From Empedobacter tilapiae (GTDB lineage Bacteria > Bacteroidota > Bacteroidia > Flavobacteriales > Weeksellaceae), in contig NZ_SRPE01000003.1 in NCBI RefSeq assembly GCF_004785645.1, positions 310,001 through 374,000 of the forward strand: a stretch of DNA of 64,000 nt. Reading direction: 5' to 3'. Position 1 is the stretch's first letter; each line of letters opens with the position of its first letter. The notes under the pieces are model-generated. The model was not told the DNA's origin. It was given only the letters and a program-made list of their open reading frames with translations, and ran no database searches. The position numbers and the translations under genes were made by a program. Shown one piece after another: positions 42,387-52,308 of the stretch.

Positions 42387-43654
42387 GATTTTATATTATA
42401 ATTTTTAATATCAGAAAGAGAAATACTTTGCATAATTTCTAAGTCAAATTTACGACAAGCTGTCAATAAATGATCGAAAATATCAGATTGAATTCTTTCA
42501 AATTCTAAATTACTCGCAGAAGTTGTAAAACAGCCAATTTCTAAAGGCATTCCAAGTGGTGAAACAGGTAATTGCTTTACAATGATTGGATCCTTCTGAG
42601 AAACAGTTTTTAAACTTTTTAAATAATGTTCAACATAAATTCTAAAAACACCAATGTTGGTTAAGTTTTTACCATTAATATCGAGATCTGAATTTTCAAT
42701 ATCTTGATTAAACAATGTGATTTCTTGTCGTTTTTGTTGAATGTATTTGTGAATTAATGTAATATCTTCGAATCGATCTAACATTTCTTCATTACAAAAT
42801 TGAAATGAATTGACATTAAATGAAACAGAACGTTTTATTTGACGTGTGCCTGTTGCTAGCATCGCCATATGGTTGGTAACTTGAGAAGAAACTAGATCCA
42901 CTGTGGGTACAGTCGCAATAGATTTATCAAATTTCTCTATTTTTACTAAATTAATATTGATTTCTTTCACAATACCTTCCATATCACCTTTTGAAATGGT
43001 AATCCAATCTCCAACTTTTACAATTCTAGAATAAGATATTTGTAATCCTGAAACAAAGCCAAAAATCGCATCACGAAAGATTAGTAAAACAGCGGCTGTT
43101 AAAGCTCCAAGTACTGTAATAATTGTGTTTTTATCTACTGTGAACAAAATCATTATTCCAGAAATGATAGAGAAAAATGTTATGATAAATTTTAACATTT
43201 GCCCAAAAGTTCTTACACCAATTGTTGTATAACTATTTTCTTCATTGTAAACATCAATAGTAGTATTAATGACTCTGAAAACAAGTTGTGTAAATACAAT
43301 TAAAGAGATTAATTCTGTAATGCGTTGAACAATAATGTACACATTTCCATCATCTTTAAATAAAATTTGATTCATACTTAAAGCAAAACTTATTGGAATA
43401 AGATGGATTGTAGAAATGAAAACTTTGTTTGAATATAAAAATTTTAACCAATCATTTTCAGTAAAATTTTTCAATTTTTTGAGAAGTGGTAAAATCCCTG
43501 CTCTTAAAACAAAATCAATAACAAAAAGTATTGCAATCCAACTAACAATTTCAAAAAAAGTAAAGAGATTCTCAGATAAGTCAATTTTAAAATATTGATT
43601 AAAAAAAAATTTCACACCATCAGAAAATTCTTCATAAAAAGATTTATCTTGCAT
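42383..43654 (-). CDS. MscS-family mechanosensitive ion channel
   Basis: 423 residues with about five N-terminal membrane helices. The pore-lining and beta-domain region is LGALTAAVLLIFRDAIFGFVSGLQISYSRIVKVGDWITI, a clear MscS signature, followed by a cytoplasmic C-terminal domain. The family releases solutes during hypo-osmotic shock. It heads a three-gene operon with pdxJ and the hydrolase; the minus strand reads TAACTTTG (complement of 43702-43709), a possible -7 element. Confidence 0.88.
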   Translation of the reverse strand: MQDKSFYEEFSDGVKFFFNQYFKIDLSENLFTFFEIVSWIAILFVIDFVLRAGILPLLKKLKNFTENDWLKFLYSNKVFISTIHLIPISFALSMNQILFKDDGNVYIIVQRITELISLIVFTQLVFRVINTTIDVYNEENSYTTIGVRTFGQMLKFIITFFSIISGIMILFTVDKNTIITVLGALTAAVLLIFRDAIFGFVSGLQISYSRIVKVGDWITISKGDMEGIVKEININLVKIEKFDKSIATVPTVDLVSSQVTNHMAMLATGTRQIKRSVSFNVNSFQFCNEEMLDRFEDITLIHKYIQQKRQEITLFNQDIENSDLDINGKNLTNIGVFRIYVEHYLKSLKTVSQKDPIIVKQLPVSPLGMPLEIGCFTTSASNLEFERIQSDIFDHLLTACRKFDLEIMQSISLSDIKNYNIKS

Positions 43655-43701
43655 AAGCTGTTAATTGAGTTTTTTAAATAGATTTGATCGATTTGTTAAT
43701 G

Positions 43702-43709
43702 CAAAGTTA
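43702..43709 (-). promoter_or_regulatory. -7 element before the MscS-type operon
   Basis: The minus strand reads TAACTTTG, matching TAnnTTTG, 47 bases before the MscS ATG. Confidence 0.4.
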
Positions 43710-43731
43710 CAGTTTTTAAAATACTAAAATA

Positions 43732-44217
43732 ATGGATAACGATAGTATACTAAATCTTATAAGTGGAATTTTGTTGGTTGTAGGCTTAGTTGGAACTGTT
43801 TTGCCTATTCTGCCTGGAGCACCATTAGCATTAGTAGGATTGTTGGTTTTTAAATTTAGTGGAGATTGTAGTTATAATTGGGGAACGATAATTATAGCAG
43901 GACTTTTCGTATTAATAGGTGCGCTCTTAGATTATTTGCTACCTGCCTACATGACCAAAAAATTAGGCGGAACCAAATTTGGTATTTGGGGATCTATAAT
44001 TGGATTGATTATTGGATTATTCTTTCCTCCAATTGGTTTTATAGTTGGTCCATTTATTGGAGCTTTATTAGGAGAATTAATATTTAGTGCAGCAGAACCA
44101 AAAGTTGCATTAAAATCTGCATTTGGATCTTTTGTAGGATTTATTTTAACAACAGGTTACGATATTATATTAACGTTAATATTTATCGGAATATTTATTT
44201 ACCAATTAATGAATTAA
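43732..44217 (+). CDS. DUF456 membrane protein
   Basis: 161 residues, almost entirely hydrophobic with glycine-rich helices: LVGTVLPILPGAPLALVGLLVF, then YMTKKLGGTKFGIWGSIIGLIIG and FPPIGFIVGPFIGALLGEL. The family has no established function; the repeated glycine zipper segments suggest close helix packing. Single gene upstream of the rimP leader. Confidence 0.85.
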   Translation: MDNDSILNLISGILLVVGLVGTVLPILPGAPLALVGLLVFKFSGDCSYNWGTIIIAGLFVLIGALLDYLLPAYMTKKLGGTKFGIWGSIIGLIIGLFFPPIGFIVGPFIGALLGELIFSAAEPKVALKSAFGSFVGFILTTGYDIILTLIFIGIFIYQLMN

Positions 44218-44260
44218 TCAGATTAAATGATTGAAATTAGGTCAGTAAAAAATATTTACC

Positions 44261-44268
44261 TATATTTG
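44261..44268 (+). promoter_or_regulatory. -7 element of rimP-nusA-infB
   Basis: TATATTTG matches TAnnTTTG, 20 bases upstream of a short leader frame and 59 bases before the rimP ATG. Confidence 0.5.
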
Positions 44269-44288
44269 CAAAGAATTTAAAGAAATAA

Positions 44289-44320
44289 ATGGAGGAGGGC
44301 TGGTTATAGCTCTCTTTTTT
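44289..44320 (+). promoter_or_regulatory. rimP leader: terminator-like hairpin with a six-codon frame
   Basis: GGAGGAGGGCT (44291-44301) pairs over 11 bases, with G-U pairs, with AGCTCTCTTTT (44308-44318) around a 6-base loop, followed by the end of a T6 run. The frame ATG GAG GAG GGC TGG TTA TAG (MEEGWL, 44289-44309) spans the 5' arm and the loop. The rimP ATG follows 19 bases later. This resembles an attenuator whose hairpin could be opened by a translating ribosome. Structure is seen; function is inferred. Confidence 0.5.
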
Positions 44321-44327
44321 GTTGTAT

Positions 44328-44789
44328 ATGGATTCAAGTAAAGTAAAACAGCTGATAGACGAAGCAATTGCGGAAAATCCGTCATTGTTTCTTATCGATT
44401 GGAAAGTCACTCCAGATGATAAGATTATTATTTTAGCAGATGGAGACGAAGGTCTTTCAGTCGAAGAAATTGTAAGAATAAGCCGACATGTAGAGCATAA
44501 TCTTGATAGAGAAGAGTGTGATTTTGCATTAGAGGTTTCTTCTCCTGGTGTAGGTAGTAACTTAACCATACCACGTCAATTTGCAAAAAATATAGGTAGA
44601 ACTTTAGAAGCTACTTTAGAAGACAAAGTGATGGAAGGTGAAATTGTGGAAGCCGATGAAGAAGGTGTTACAATTTTTTGGGAAGCACGCGAACCGAAAC
44701 CTTTAGGAAAAGGGAAAATTACAGTAGAACACGAAGAAAAAATAAATTACGCTGACATCAAGAAAGCGATTATAAAAGTCACCTTTTAA
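44328..44789 (+). CDS. rimP: Ribosome maturation factor RimP
   Basis: 153 residues from ATG 44328; in-frame TTGs at 44319 and 44322 lie in the T-run of the leader hairpin and are rejected. The N-terminal domain has LFLIDWKVTPDDKIIILADG and GLSVEEIVRISRHVEHNLD, then EVSSPGVGSNLT as in the family. It helps maturation of the 30S subunit. First gene of the conserved rimP-nusA-infB operon. Confidence 0.92.
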   Translation: MDSSKVKQLIDEAIAENPSLFLIDWKVTPDDKIIILADGDEGLSVEEIVRISRHVEHNLDREECDFALEVSSPGVGSNLTIPRQFAKNIGRTLEATLEDKVMEGEIVEADEEGVTIFWEAREPKPLGKGKITVEHEEKINYADIKKAIIKVTF

Positions 44790-44804
44790 AAAAATTAAAG
44801 TTTA

Positions 44805-46040
44805 ATGGACAATCTTGCATTAATCGAGTCTTTTGGAGATTTTAAAGACGATAAAAATATCGACCGTATCACGCTTATGGCAATCTTAGAAGAAACACTA
44901 AAAAGTGTTTTGAAAAAGAAATATGGTACAGATGATAACTTTGATATTATTGTGAATCCTGATAAAGGAGACTTAGAGATTTGGCACAACCGTATTGTTG
45001 TAGAAGACGGTTTTTCTGAAGACGATGCAACAGATATAGAATTATCTGAAGCACGTAAAATAGAGCCAGATTTCGAAGTAGGTGAGGAAGTATCGGAAAA
45101 AATTCCGATTGAAGCATTAGGTCGTCGTGCAATTTTAACATTACGCCAAACATTAGTTTCTAAAGTAATGGAGCATGATAATTCTAACTTATACGAGAAA
45201 TTTAAAGGATTAATTGGAGAAGTTGTAACGGGAGAGATTCATTATGTACGTCACAAACAAGTGATTATCATTGATGATGAACAAAACGAGATGATTTTAC
45301 CAAAAGAAAATCAAATACCTTCAGATTTTTTCAGAAAAGGAGATACATTGCGTGCTGTAGTTGATGATGTAAAATTAAGAGGAGCAAAACCTCAAATTAT
45401 TTTATCAAGAACATCACCAAAATTCTTAGAGAAATTATTTGAACAAGAAATTCCAGAAATTTTAGACGGATTAATTACAATCAAAAATGTAGTTCGTATT
45501 CCTGGAGATAAAGCAAAAGTTGCAGTAGAATCTTATGACGATCGTATCGATCCAGTAGGAGCTTGTGTAGGAATGAAAGGATCTCGTATTCATTCTATTG
45601 TGCGTGAATTACGTAACGAGAATATCGATGTAATTAATTATACAAACAATCAAAGTTTATTCATTCAACGTGCTTTAAGCCCAGCTAAAATTTCGAATAT
45701 TGAAATTAATGAAGAAGAAAACAAAGCCTTAGTTTACGTAAATGCTGACGAAGTATCAAAAGCGATTGGTAAAGGAGGATACAATGTTCGTTTAGCTTCT
45801 AAATTAGTTGGAATGGAAATTGATATTTTCAGAGAAGGAGCCCAAGACGAAGACGTAGAATTATCAGAATTCTCAGACGAAATCGATGCATGGGTAATCG
45901 AAGCATTTAGTGCTATCGGGTTAGATACTGCCAAAAGTATTTTAGAACAAGATGTGGATGATTTAATTAAACGTACGGATTTAGAAGAAGAGACAATCTT
46001 AGACGTTATCCGTGTGTTAAAAGAAGAGTTTGAAGATTAA
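44805..46040 (+). CDS. nusA: Transcription termination/antitermination protein NusA
   Basis: 411 residues: the N-terminal RNA polymerase-binding domain (MDNLALIESFGDFKDDKNIDRITLMAILEE in parts), an S1 domain (KGLIGEVVTGEIHYVRHKQVIII), two KH domains (GACVGMKGSRIHSIVRELRNENIDVI, SKAIGKGGYNVRLASKLVG) and a short C-terminal helical part. The length fits the form without the extra acidic repeats of E. coli. It controls pausing and termination. 15 bases after rimP. Confidence 0.96.
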   Translation: MDNLALIESFGDFKDDKNIDRITLMAILEETLKSVLKKKYGTDDNFDIIVNPDKGDLEIWHNRIVVEDGFSEDDATDIELSEARKIEPDFEVGEEVSEKIPIEALGRRAILTLRQTLVSKVMEHDNSNLYEKFKGLIGEVVTGEIHYVRHKQVIIIDDEQNEMILPKENQIPSDFFRKGDTLRAVVDDVKLRGAKPQIILSRTSPKFLEKLFEQEIPEILDGLITIKNVVRIPGDKAKVAVESYDDRIDPVGACVGMKGSRIHSIVRELRNENIDVINYTNNQSLFIQRALSPAKISNIEINEEENKALVYVNADEVSKAIGKGGYNVRLASKLVGMEIDIFREGAQDEDVELSEFSDEIDAWVIEAFSAIGLDTAKSILEQDVDDLIKRTDLEEETILDVIRVLKEEFED

Positions 46041-46066
46041 TTCATACTCAAGTCATAAACAATTCA

Positions 46067-46074
46067 TACATTTG
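46067..46074 (+). promoter_or_regulatory. Possible internal promoter before infB
   Basis: TACATTTG matches TAnnTTTG; infB starts 29 bases downstream. No clear -33 TTG. Confidence 0.35.
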
Positions 46075-46103
46075 CAAACATTAAAATAAGAGATTAGCTT
46101 CAT

Positions 46104-49100
46104 ATGTCGGAAACAATAAGATTAAGTAAAGTATTAAAAGAATTAAATATATCAATAGATAGAGCTGTTGATTTTTTAGAAGGGAAGGGTACAACAGTAG
46201 AAAAAAATCCGAACTCTAAAATCGATGTGCCAACTTACGATATTTTAGTTAATGAGTTCCGATCTGATGCTAAACAAAAGCAAGCTTCCGGTGAAGTAGT
46301 CATTAACAAAATTTCAGATATCAAAGCTGCTGAAAAGAAAGAAGCAGAAGCAAAAGCTGCAACTGAAAAACCAGCAGAAAAAAAACCTGAAATCATTGAA
46401 ACGACGAAAGTTGAATTGGAAGGACCAAAGACTGTTGGAAAAATAGACTTAGAAGCTTTGAAACCTAAAGCCAAAGAAATAAAAAAAGAGGTAAAGGAAG
46501 AAGTAAAAAAAGAAGAAATCAAGAAAGAAGAAGCTCCAAAAGCTGAAATAAAAACTGAATCAAAAGAGGAAAAGAAAGGTCCAAAAGTGATTAAAGTGAT
46601 AGATCTTGATAAAATAAATAATACAGGTAAACCTAAAAAGCAAGATTCTCCAGCTTCTAAAAAAGAGCAAGCAGAACCTAAAAAAGCGGAAGCACCGAAG
46701 GCGGAAGTTAAAAAAGAGGTGAAGAAAGAAGAACCTAAAAAGGTGGAAGAGGTAAAAAAGCCTGAAATAAAAACGGAAGCGAAGCCTGAAGTGAAGAAAG
46801 AAGAAATTGAAGAAGTAGCAGCAGTTGAACCTCAAAAAATTGAAACTGTCTACACAAAATTAGATGGACCTAATTTTACAGGTGCAAAGATTGACTTATC
46901 TAAATTTGATAAGAAAAAAACTGACGATAAAAAAGGGAATCAAAAAGGTGCTAATAACGCTGCTGACAAGAAAAAGCGCAAACGTATCCAGAAAAACGTT
47001 AAACCAGAAGATGTAGCAAAAACTGGAGAAAACGGAGGAAACAATAACAATCGTCAAGGTGGAAATAACAACCACGGAGGAGGAAACAATAACAACCGCC
47101 AAGGTGGAAATAACAACCATGGAGGAGGAAATAATAACAACCGTCAAGGAGGTCAAGGACAAGGCGGAAATCGCCAAGGAGGTCAAGGCGGAAACCGTCA
47201 AGGCGGACAAGGCGGAAATCGTCAAGGTGGTGGAAACTTTAGAGGTGGAAACAATCGTGGACCAAGAGTTCCTCAAGTAGAACTTTCTGACGAAGATGTT
47301 AAAAAACAAATTAAAGACACTCTAGATAAACTTACAAACAAAGGAAAGGGATCTAAAGGGGCTAAACATAGAAGAGACAAACGTAAAGAACGTCGTGAGT
47401 TTGCTGAGCAAGAGCAAGAAGCAATGGACATGGACAAAACTTTACATGTAACAGAATTTGTAACGGTTAATGAATTAGCTTCGTTAATGGATGTTTCTGT
47501 TACAGAAGTTATCTCTGCATGTATGTCATTGGGAATCATGGTTACTATGAACCAACGTCTTGAAGCTGATACAATTCAATTAGTTGCAGATGATTTTGGA
47601 TTCGAAGCAGTTTTTGCTAATGCTGAAGAAGAAATTTCAACTGAAGAGGAAGAAATCGATAACGAAGAAGATTTAGTAACTCGTGCGCCAATTGTGACTG
47701 TAATGGGACACGTTGATCACGGTAAAACATCTTTATTAGATTATGTTCGTAAAGCAAACGTAATTGCAGGTGAGTCTGGAGGTATTACACAACACATTGG
47801 AGCGTATAACGTAACATTGCCAAGTGGTAAACGTGTAGCGTTTTTAGATACACCAGGTCACGAGGCCTTTACAGCGATGCGTGCTCGTGGTGCTCAGGTA
47901 ACGGATATTGCAATTATTGTGATTGCGGCGGATGATCAAATCATGCCTCAAACTCGTGAAGCAATTTCTCACGCACAAGCAGCTGGAGTACCTATGGTAT
48001 TTGCAATTAATAAAGTTGATAAACCAGCAGCTAATCCAGAAAAAGTAAAAGAGCAATTAGCTCAAATGAACTTATTAGTTGAAGACTGGGGTGGTACTTA
48101 CCAATCTCAAGAAATTTCGGCTAAATCTGGTTTAGGAGTTGAAGATTTATTAGAAAAAGTTTTATTAGAAGCTGAAGTATTAGATCTTAAAGCTAATCCG
48201 AAACGTAAAGCATCTGGTACAGTTGTAGAAGCTGCATTAGATAAAGGACGTGGATATGTATCAACAATTATTGTACAAACAGGTACATTGAACATTGGAG
48301 ATTATGTATTAGCAGGATCTCACCATGGTAAAGTACGTGCAATGTTAGATGAGCGTGGAAACAATATCAAAGTTGCAGGTCCTTCTACACCAGTTACAAT
48401 TTTAGGTTTAGCAGGTGCGCCAACAGCAGGAGATAAGTTTAAAGTTTATGAAGACGAACGCGAAGCGAAGCAAATTGCAACTCGTAGAGATCAATTACAA
48501 CGTGAGCAAACTATTCGTACACAAAAACACATCACACTTGATGAAATTGGACGCCGTATTGCTTTAGGAGACTTTAAAGAATTAAATATTATCTTGAAAG
48601 GAGATGTGGATGGTTCTGTTGAGGCATTGACAGATTCATTACAAAAACTTTCGACAGAAGAAATTATTGTTAATATCTTACATAAAGGTGTTGGACAAAT
48701 TACAGAATCTGACGTATTGTTAGCTTCTGCTTCAGATGCGATTATTATCGGATTTAATGTTCGTCCAGGTGTTTCTGCTCGTGAAATTGCAGATAAAGAA
48801 GAAGTAGAAATTAGAACTTATTCTATTATCTATGCTGCAATTGAAGAGATTAAGGAAGCGATGGAAGGTATGTTATCTCCTGAATTGAAAGAACAAGTAA
48901 CTGGTAATATAGAAGTTCGTGAAACATTTAAAGTTACTAAAGTTGGTACAATTGCTGGATGTATGGTATTGGACGGAAAAGTTTATAGAAACTCTAATGT
49001 TCGAATCATTCGTGATGGTGTTGTAATTCATGATGGAGAATTAGCTTCGTTAAAACGTTTCAAAGACGACGTGAAAGAAGTTAACAAAGGTTATGAATGT

Positions 49101-49190
49101 GGTCTTAACATCAAAAACTTTAATGATATTCAAGTAGGTGACATTATCGAAGCTTACGAAACTGTAGAGGTTAAAAAGAAATTGAAATAA
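46104..49190 (+). CDS. infB: Translation initiation factor IF-2
   Basis: 1028 residues. The N-terminal about 420 residues are low-complexity: Lys/Glu/Ala/Pro-rich segments, then an Asn/Gly/Arg/Gln repeat array ([23 protein letters not shown]; about residues 312-388). The conserved part has the GTPase G1 motif GHVDHGKT (535-542), [14 protein letters not shown] and then domains II-IV. IF-2 places initiator tRNA in the ribosome. The glycine/asparagine repeat is in phase with short DNA repeats (47040-47235), so its length probably varies between strains. Confidence 0.97.
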   Translation: MSETIRLSKVLKELNISIDRAVDFLEGKGTTVEKNPNSKIDVPTYDILVNEFRSDAKQKQASGEVVINKISDIKAAEKKEAEAKAATEKPAEKKPEIIETTKVELEGPKTVGKIDLEALKPKAKEIKKEVKEEVKKEEIKKEEAPKAEIKTESKEEKKGPKVIKVIDLDKINNTGKPKKQDSPASKKEQAEPKKAEAPKAEVKKEVKKEEPKKVEEVKKPEIKTEAKPEVKKEEIEEVAAVEPQKIETVYTKLDGPNFTGAKIDLSKFDKKKTDDKKGNQKGANNAADKKKRKRIQKNVKPEDVAKTGENGGNNNNRQGGNNNHGGGNNNNRQGGNNNHGGGNNNNRQGGQGQGGNRQGGQGGNRQGGQGGNRQGGGNFRGGNNRGPRVPQVELSDEDVKKQIKDTLDKLTNKGKGSKGAKHRRDKRKERREFAEQEQEAMDMDKTLHVTEFVTVNELASLMDVSVTEVISACMSLGIMVTMNQRLEADTIQLVADDFGFEAVFANAEEEISTEEEEIDNEEDLVTRAPIVTVMGHVDHGKTSLLDYVRKANVIAGESGGITQHIGAYNVTLPSGKRVAFLDTPGHEAFTAMRARGAQVTDIAIIVIAADDQIMPQTREAISHAQAAGVPMVFAINKVDKPAANPEKVKEQLAQMNLLVEDWGGTYQSQEISAKSGLGVEDLLEKVLLEAEVLDLKANPKRKASGTVVEAALDKGRGYVSTIIVQTGTLNIGDYVLAGSHHGKVRAMLDERGNNIKVAGPSTPVTILGLAGAPTAGDKFKVYEDEREAKQIATRRDQLQREQTIRTQKHITLDEIGRRIALGDFKELNIILKGDVDGSVEALTDSLQKLSTEEIIVNILHKGVGQITESDVLLASASDAIIIGFNVRPGVSAREIADKEEVEIRTYSIIYAAIEEIKEAMEGMLSPELKEQVTGNIEVRETFKVTKVGTIAGCMVLDGKVYRNSNVRIIRDGVVIHDGELASLKRFKDDVKEVNKGYECGLNIKNFNDIQVGDIIEAYETVEVKKKLK
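47040..47235 (+). repeat. In-frame low-complexity repeat inside infB
   Basis: Tandem degenerate units such as GGAGGAAACAATAACAAC and CAAGGCGGAAATCGT repeat several times and code for [15 protein letters not shown] and QGGNRQGG. Two almost identical 48-base units occur around 47040-47135. Confidence 0.75.
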
Positions 49191-49210
49191 TCAATTCTCA
49201 ATAAATATTT

Positions 49211-49243
49211 TAAAAAGGAGCTCAAATTGAGCTCCTTTTTTTA
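49211..49243 (+). terminator. Terminator after infB
   Basis: AAAAAGGAGCTCAA (49212-49225) pairs with TTGAGCTCCTTTTT (49227-49240), followed by further T. Confidence 0.92.
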
Positions 49244-49376
49244 TGAATTTTTATTTAATATTATTCAGTATTTTAGTTTTTATATAGAATATTACTCTAT
49301 TATTGAGTTAATTTTTAGAATAAAATTAACGTTTAACATTAATTTAAAGTTTTCTTTTATTTTATTTAAAAACGAC

Positions 49377-49408
49377 TTGCTTTATATTCTATAAAGTCTA
49401 TAAATTTG
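49377..49408 (+). promoter_or_regulatory. Promoter of the TonB-dependent receptor gene
   Basis: TTG (49377-49379) and TAAATTTG (49401-49408) with a 21-base spacer; the ATG is 22 bases further. Confidence 0.65.
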
Positions 49409-49430
49409 CTAGACTTTTAAAATTGTAAAT

Positions 49431-52232
49431 ATGAACAAGAAATTATACTCACTCAAAAAAATATTTTTTCTCACTGCTCTTCTTGGCGGAACTTTTTTAT
49501 TTGCCCAAACCAAAGTCATAGGTACGGTTGAAGATGTAAATGGACCAATCGATCAAGCAACAGTTAATGTAAAAGGAACTAATATCACGACAACAACAGA
49601 TGCAGACGGTTTATATCAATTAACACTAGTGCCTGGAAAGTATGAAATTATTGTTTCGAAAATAGGTGAGCCAACAACGACGCAAACGATTAATGTGATT
49701 GATGAAAATGAAGTTTCTTTAGATTTTTTTTTACAATCAATTAATTCTGATACTGATCTTAGCGAAGTTGTTTTGATTGGTTCTCGCGCAGTTGGACGAA
49801 CACAATTAGATTCTTCAACACCAGTAGATGTGATTGATATTAAAGAGGTGACAAAGGATGTAGGACAAGTTTCGTTGAATCAAATCTTAAATTATGTAGC
49901 ACCATCTTTTAGTTCGAATACACAAGTTATCTCCGATGGAACAGATCATATCGATCCTGCTTCTTTAAGAGGTTTAGGTCCAGATCAAGTTTTAGTTTTA
50001 ATAAATGGAAAACGTCGTCATACAACATCATTAGTTAATATTAATGGATCTTTTGGTAAAGGATCTGTCGGAACAGATTTGAATGCTATTCCGACTTCAG
50101 CTATTAAAAGAATTGAAATTCTTCGTGATGGAGCTGCAGCTCAATATGGTTCTGATGCTATTGCAGGGGTTATAAATATTGTGTTAGAAGATTCTACTGA
50201 TAAATTACGTGCATCTATTTCATATGGAGGAAATCTTTCGAAAAATGCGGAAGATAGTTTTGACGGAGAAACATTTCAAGCAAATGTAAATTATGGTGTA
50301 AAAGTTGGCGAAAAAGGTGGATTTGTAAATGTTGCAGGTTCTTATGATAAACGTCAACCATTCAATCGTCAAAAAGAATTTACAGGAACAATTTTTTCCG
50401 ATTATAATCGCCCTGATTTATATCCAAATCCAACAGGAAAAGATATTACTGAGGAAGAATTAGCACGTCGTGGAGAAACACGCGCTGATTACGTTTCGCG
50501 TATTGGACAATCAAAAAATGAAGGAGGTGCGATTTTTATTAATTCACTTTTCCCCGTTTCCGATAAAACAGAAATTTATGCTTTTGGAGGATTGAATTAT
50601 CGTTTAGGAGAATCAGCCGCTTTTCGACGTCAACCTGCTCAATTACATCAAACTGTTGCATCTATTTATCCTAATGGATATTTACCATTAATTCAAACCA
50701 ATAATTACGATCGCTCTTTAGCAGCTGGGATTCGTAGTGAAATTAACGGTTGGAAAGTTGACTTTTCAAATACTTATGGAAATAACACGATTGATTTTGG
50801 AGTTAAAAATACAGTAAATGCTTCAATGAAAGATTCATCACCAACTTCTTTTGAAGCTGGAGGATATCGTTTCACTCAAAATACTACCAATTTAGATTTT
50901 ACTCGTTTTTTTGATGATGCTTTAGCAGGTATTAATGTTGCATTTGGAGCAGAGTTTCGTTACGAAAATTATCAAATTGTAGGAGGAGAAGAATCATCTT
51001 ATGCAAATTATGGTAAAGTTCGTCAGATTGGTGTTGACGGAAATGGAAAACCAATTTATGTACAAGATTTTAACGGGAATATTAATACTTTATTTGCTGA
51101 AAATGGTATACCTTTAGGAGGAGGAGCACAAGCTTTTCCAGGTTTCTTACCAGCGAATGAAGTAAATGCGAACCGTCATTCTGTTGCTGCATACTTGGAT
51201 ACAGAGTTCAATTTTACGAAAGATTTTTTGGTTGCAGCAGCATTACGTTATGAAGATTATTCAGATTTTGGATCAACACTAAATGGTAAAATTTCTACAC
51301 GATATAAATTAGGAAATTATGTACTTAGAGCAGCAGCAAGTACAGGCTTTAGAGCACCATCTTTGCATCAATTGTATTTTAGTGCAACATCAAGTGTATT
51401 CCAAGAAGGAGTGATTTCAAATTCAGGGACATTCACAAATGATAGTCGCGCCGCAAAACTACTAGGAATTCCAAAATTAAACGAAGAAAAGTCAAAAAGT
51501 ATTTCAGCAGGAGTTACTGCAAATTGGGGAAAATTTAAATTAAGCGTTGATGGATATTTCATAAGAATTGATGATCGAGTAATTTATACAGGGGCATTTA
51601 CAGGAAGTAATTCACCTACAGCTTCTGCTCAGGATAAAGAGATTTATGAATTATTACAGCAAGCAAATGCAACTTCTGCACGATTCTTTGCAAATGCAAT
51701 TGATACTGAAACAAAAGGTTTAGATATTGTTTTAACTTATCAAGATCGATTAGGTAGTGGAAAGTTACGTGGAGATTTATCGGCAACATTTAGTAAAACA
51801 AATGCAGTTGGAGACGTACATGCTTCGGATTTGTTGAAAGGCAAAGAGTCTACTTATTTTGATCGTTCAAGTCGTATTTATTTAGAATCCGCAGTTCCTC
51901 GTACAAAAGTTAACTTATCGCTTAATTATTCACTTGATAAATGGAATGTTTATTTACGAAATGTTTACTTTGGAAAGGTTGATGCGGCTACAAATACAAT
52001 AGCTGACGCTCAAACGTATAGCGCAAAAGTTGTAACTGATTTGAGTTTTGGTTATGCCTTCAATAAAAATATATCATTAACGATTGGTGCTAATAATTTG
52101 TTTGATATCTATCCTGATGAAACTAAAATAGGAGGTAACAGAGGGGCAGGATATTTCGTGTATTCACGTACTGGTCAACAATTCGGGACAGGAGGAAGAT
52201 TTGCTTTTGCACGTTTATCATTAAGTTTATAA
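49431..52232 (+). CDS. TonB-dependent receptor with N-terminal CarboxypepD_reg domain
   Basis: 933 residues: a signal peptide (to about residue 25, LLGGTFLFAQ), a carboxypeptidase-regulatory-like domain (VIGTVEDVNGPIDQATVNVKGT), a plug domain (LRGLGPDQVLVLINGKRRHTTSLV and IKRIEILRDGAAAQYGSDAIAGVINI), and a 22-strand barrel ending in GGRFAFARLSLSL. It imports a large nutrient across the outer membrane at the expense of TonB energy. No SusD partner follows, so it is not a typical polysaccharide-utilisation pair; the substrate (siderophore, vitamin or other) cannot be read from the sequence. Confidence 0.93.
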   Translation: MNKKLYSLKKIFFLTALLGGTFLFAQTKVIGTVEDVNGPIDQATVNVKGTNITTTTDADGLYQLTLVPGKYEIIVSKIGEPTTTQTINVIDENEVSLDFFLQSINSDTDLSEVVLIGSRAVGRTQLDSSTPVDVIDIKEVTKDVGQVSLNQILNYVAPSFSSNTQVISDGTDHIDPASLRGLGPDQVLVLINGKRRHTTSLVNINGSFGKGSVGTDLNAIPTSAIKRIEILRDGAAAQYGSDAIAGVINIVLEDSTDKLRASISYGGNLSKNAEDSFDGETFQANVNYGVKVGEKGGFVNVAGSYDKRQPFNRQKEFTGTIFSDYNRPDLYPNPTGKDITEEELARRGETRADYVSRIGQSKNEGGAIFINSLFPVSDKTEIYAFGGLNYRLGESAAFRRQPAQLHQTVASIYPNGYLPLIQTNNYDRSLAAGIRSEINGWKVDFSNTYGNNTIDFGVKNTVNASMKDSSPTSFEAGGYRFTQNTTNLDFTRFFDDALAGINVAFGAEFRYENYQIVGGEESSYANYGKVRQIGVDGNGKPIYVQDFNGNINTLFAENGIPLGGGAQAFPGFLPANEVNANRHSVAAYLDTEFNFTKDFLVAAALRYEDYSDFGSTLNGKISTRYKLGNYVLRAAASTGFRAPSLHQLYFSATSSVFQEGVISNSGTFTNDSRAAKLLGIPKLNEEKSKSISAGVTANWGKFKLSVDGYFIRIDDRVIYTGAFTGSNSPTASAQDKEIYELLQQANATSARFFANAIDTETKGLDIVLTYQDRLGSGKLRGDLSATFSKTNAVGDVHASDLLKGKESTYFDRSSRIYLESAVPRTKVNLSLNYSLDKWNVYLRNVYFGKVDAATNTIADAQTYSAKVVTDLSFGYAFNKNISLTIGANNLFDIYPDETKIGGNRGAGYFVYSRTGQQFGTGGRFAFARLSLSL

Positions 52233-52262
52233 TTGAAATAGTTTATATGTTTTACCAAATCT

Positions 52263-52294
52263 TTGTCGTAATTGATAGAGGTTTGGTATTTTTG
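52263..52294 (+). promoter_or_regulatory. Promoter of the gamma-glutamyltransferase gene
   Basis: TTG (52263-52265) and TATTTTTG (52287-52294) with a 21-base spacer, 14 bases before the ATG. Confidence 0.65.
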
Positions 52295-52308
52295 TTTAAA
52301 TCGATTTT

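Noticed and set aside
47059-47280. Plus-strand frame of 73 codons in another frame inside infB
   Set aside because: It arises from the GGA/AAC/CAA repeats in a shifted frame (Glu/Thr/Lys-rich), with no independent signals.
46896-47309. Minus-strand frame of 137 codons opposite infB
   Set aside because: It is the antisense of the low-complexity repeat of IF-2 and codes only for a repetitive Ser/Thr/Val/Ile pattern.
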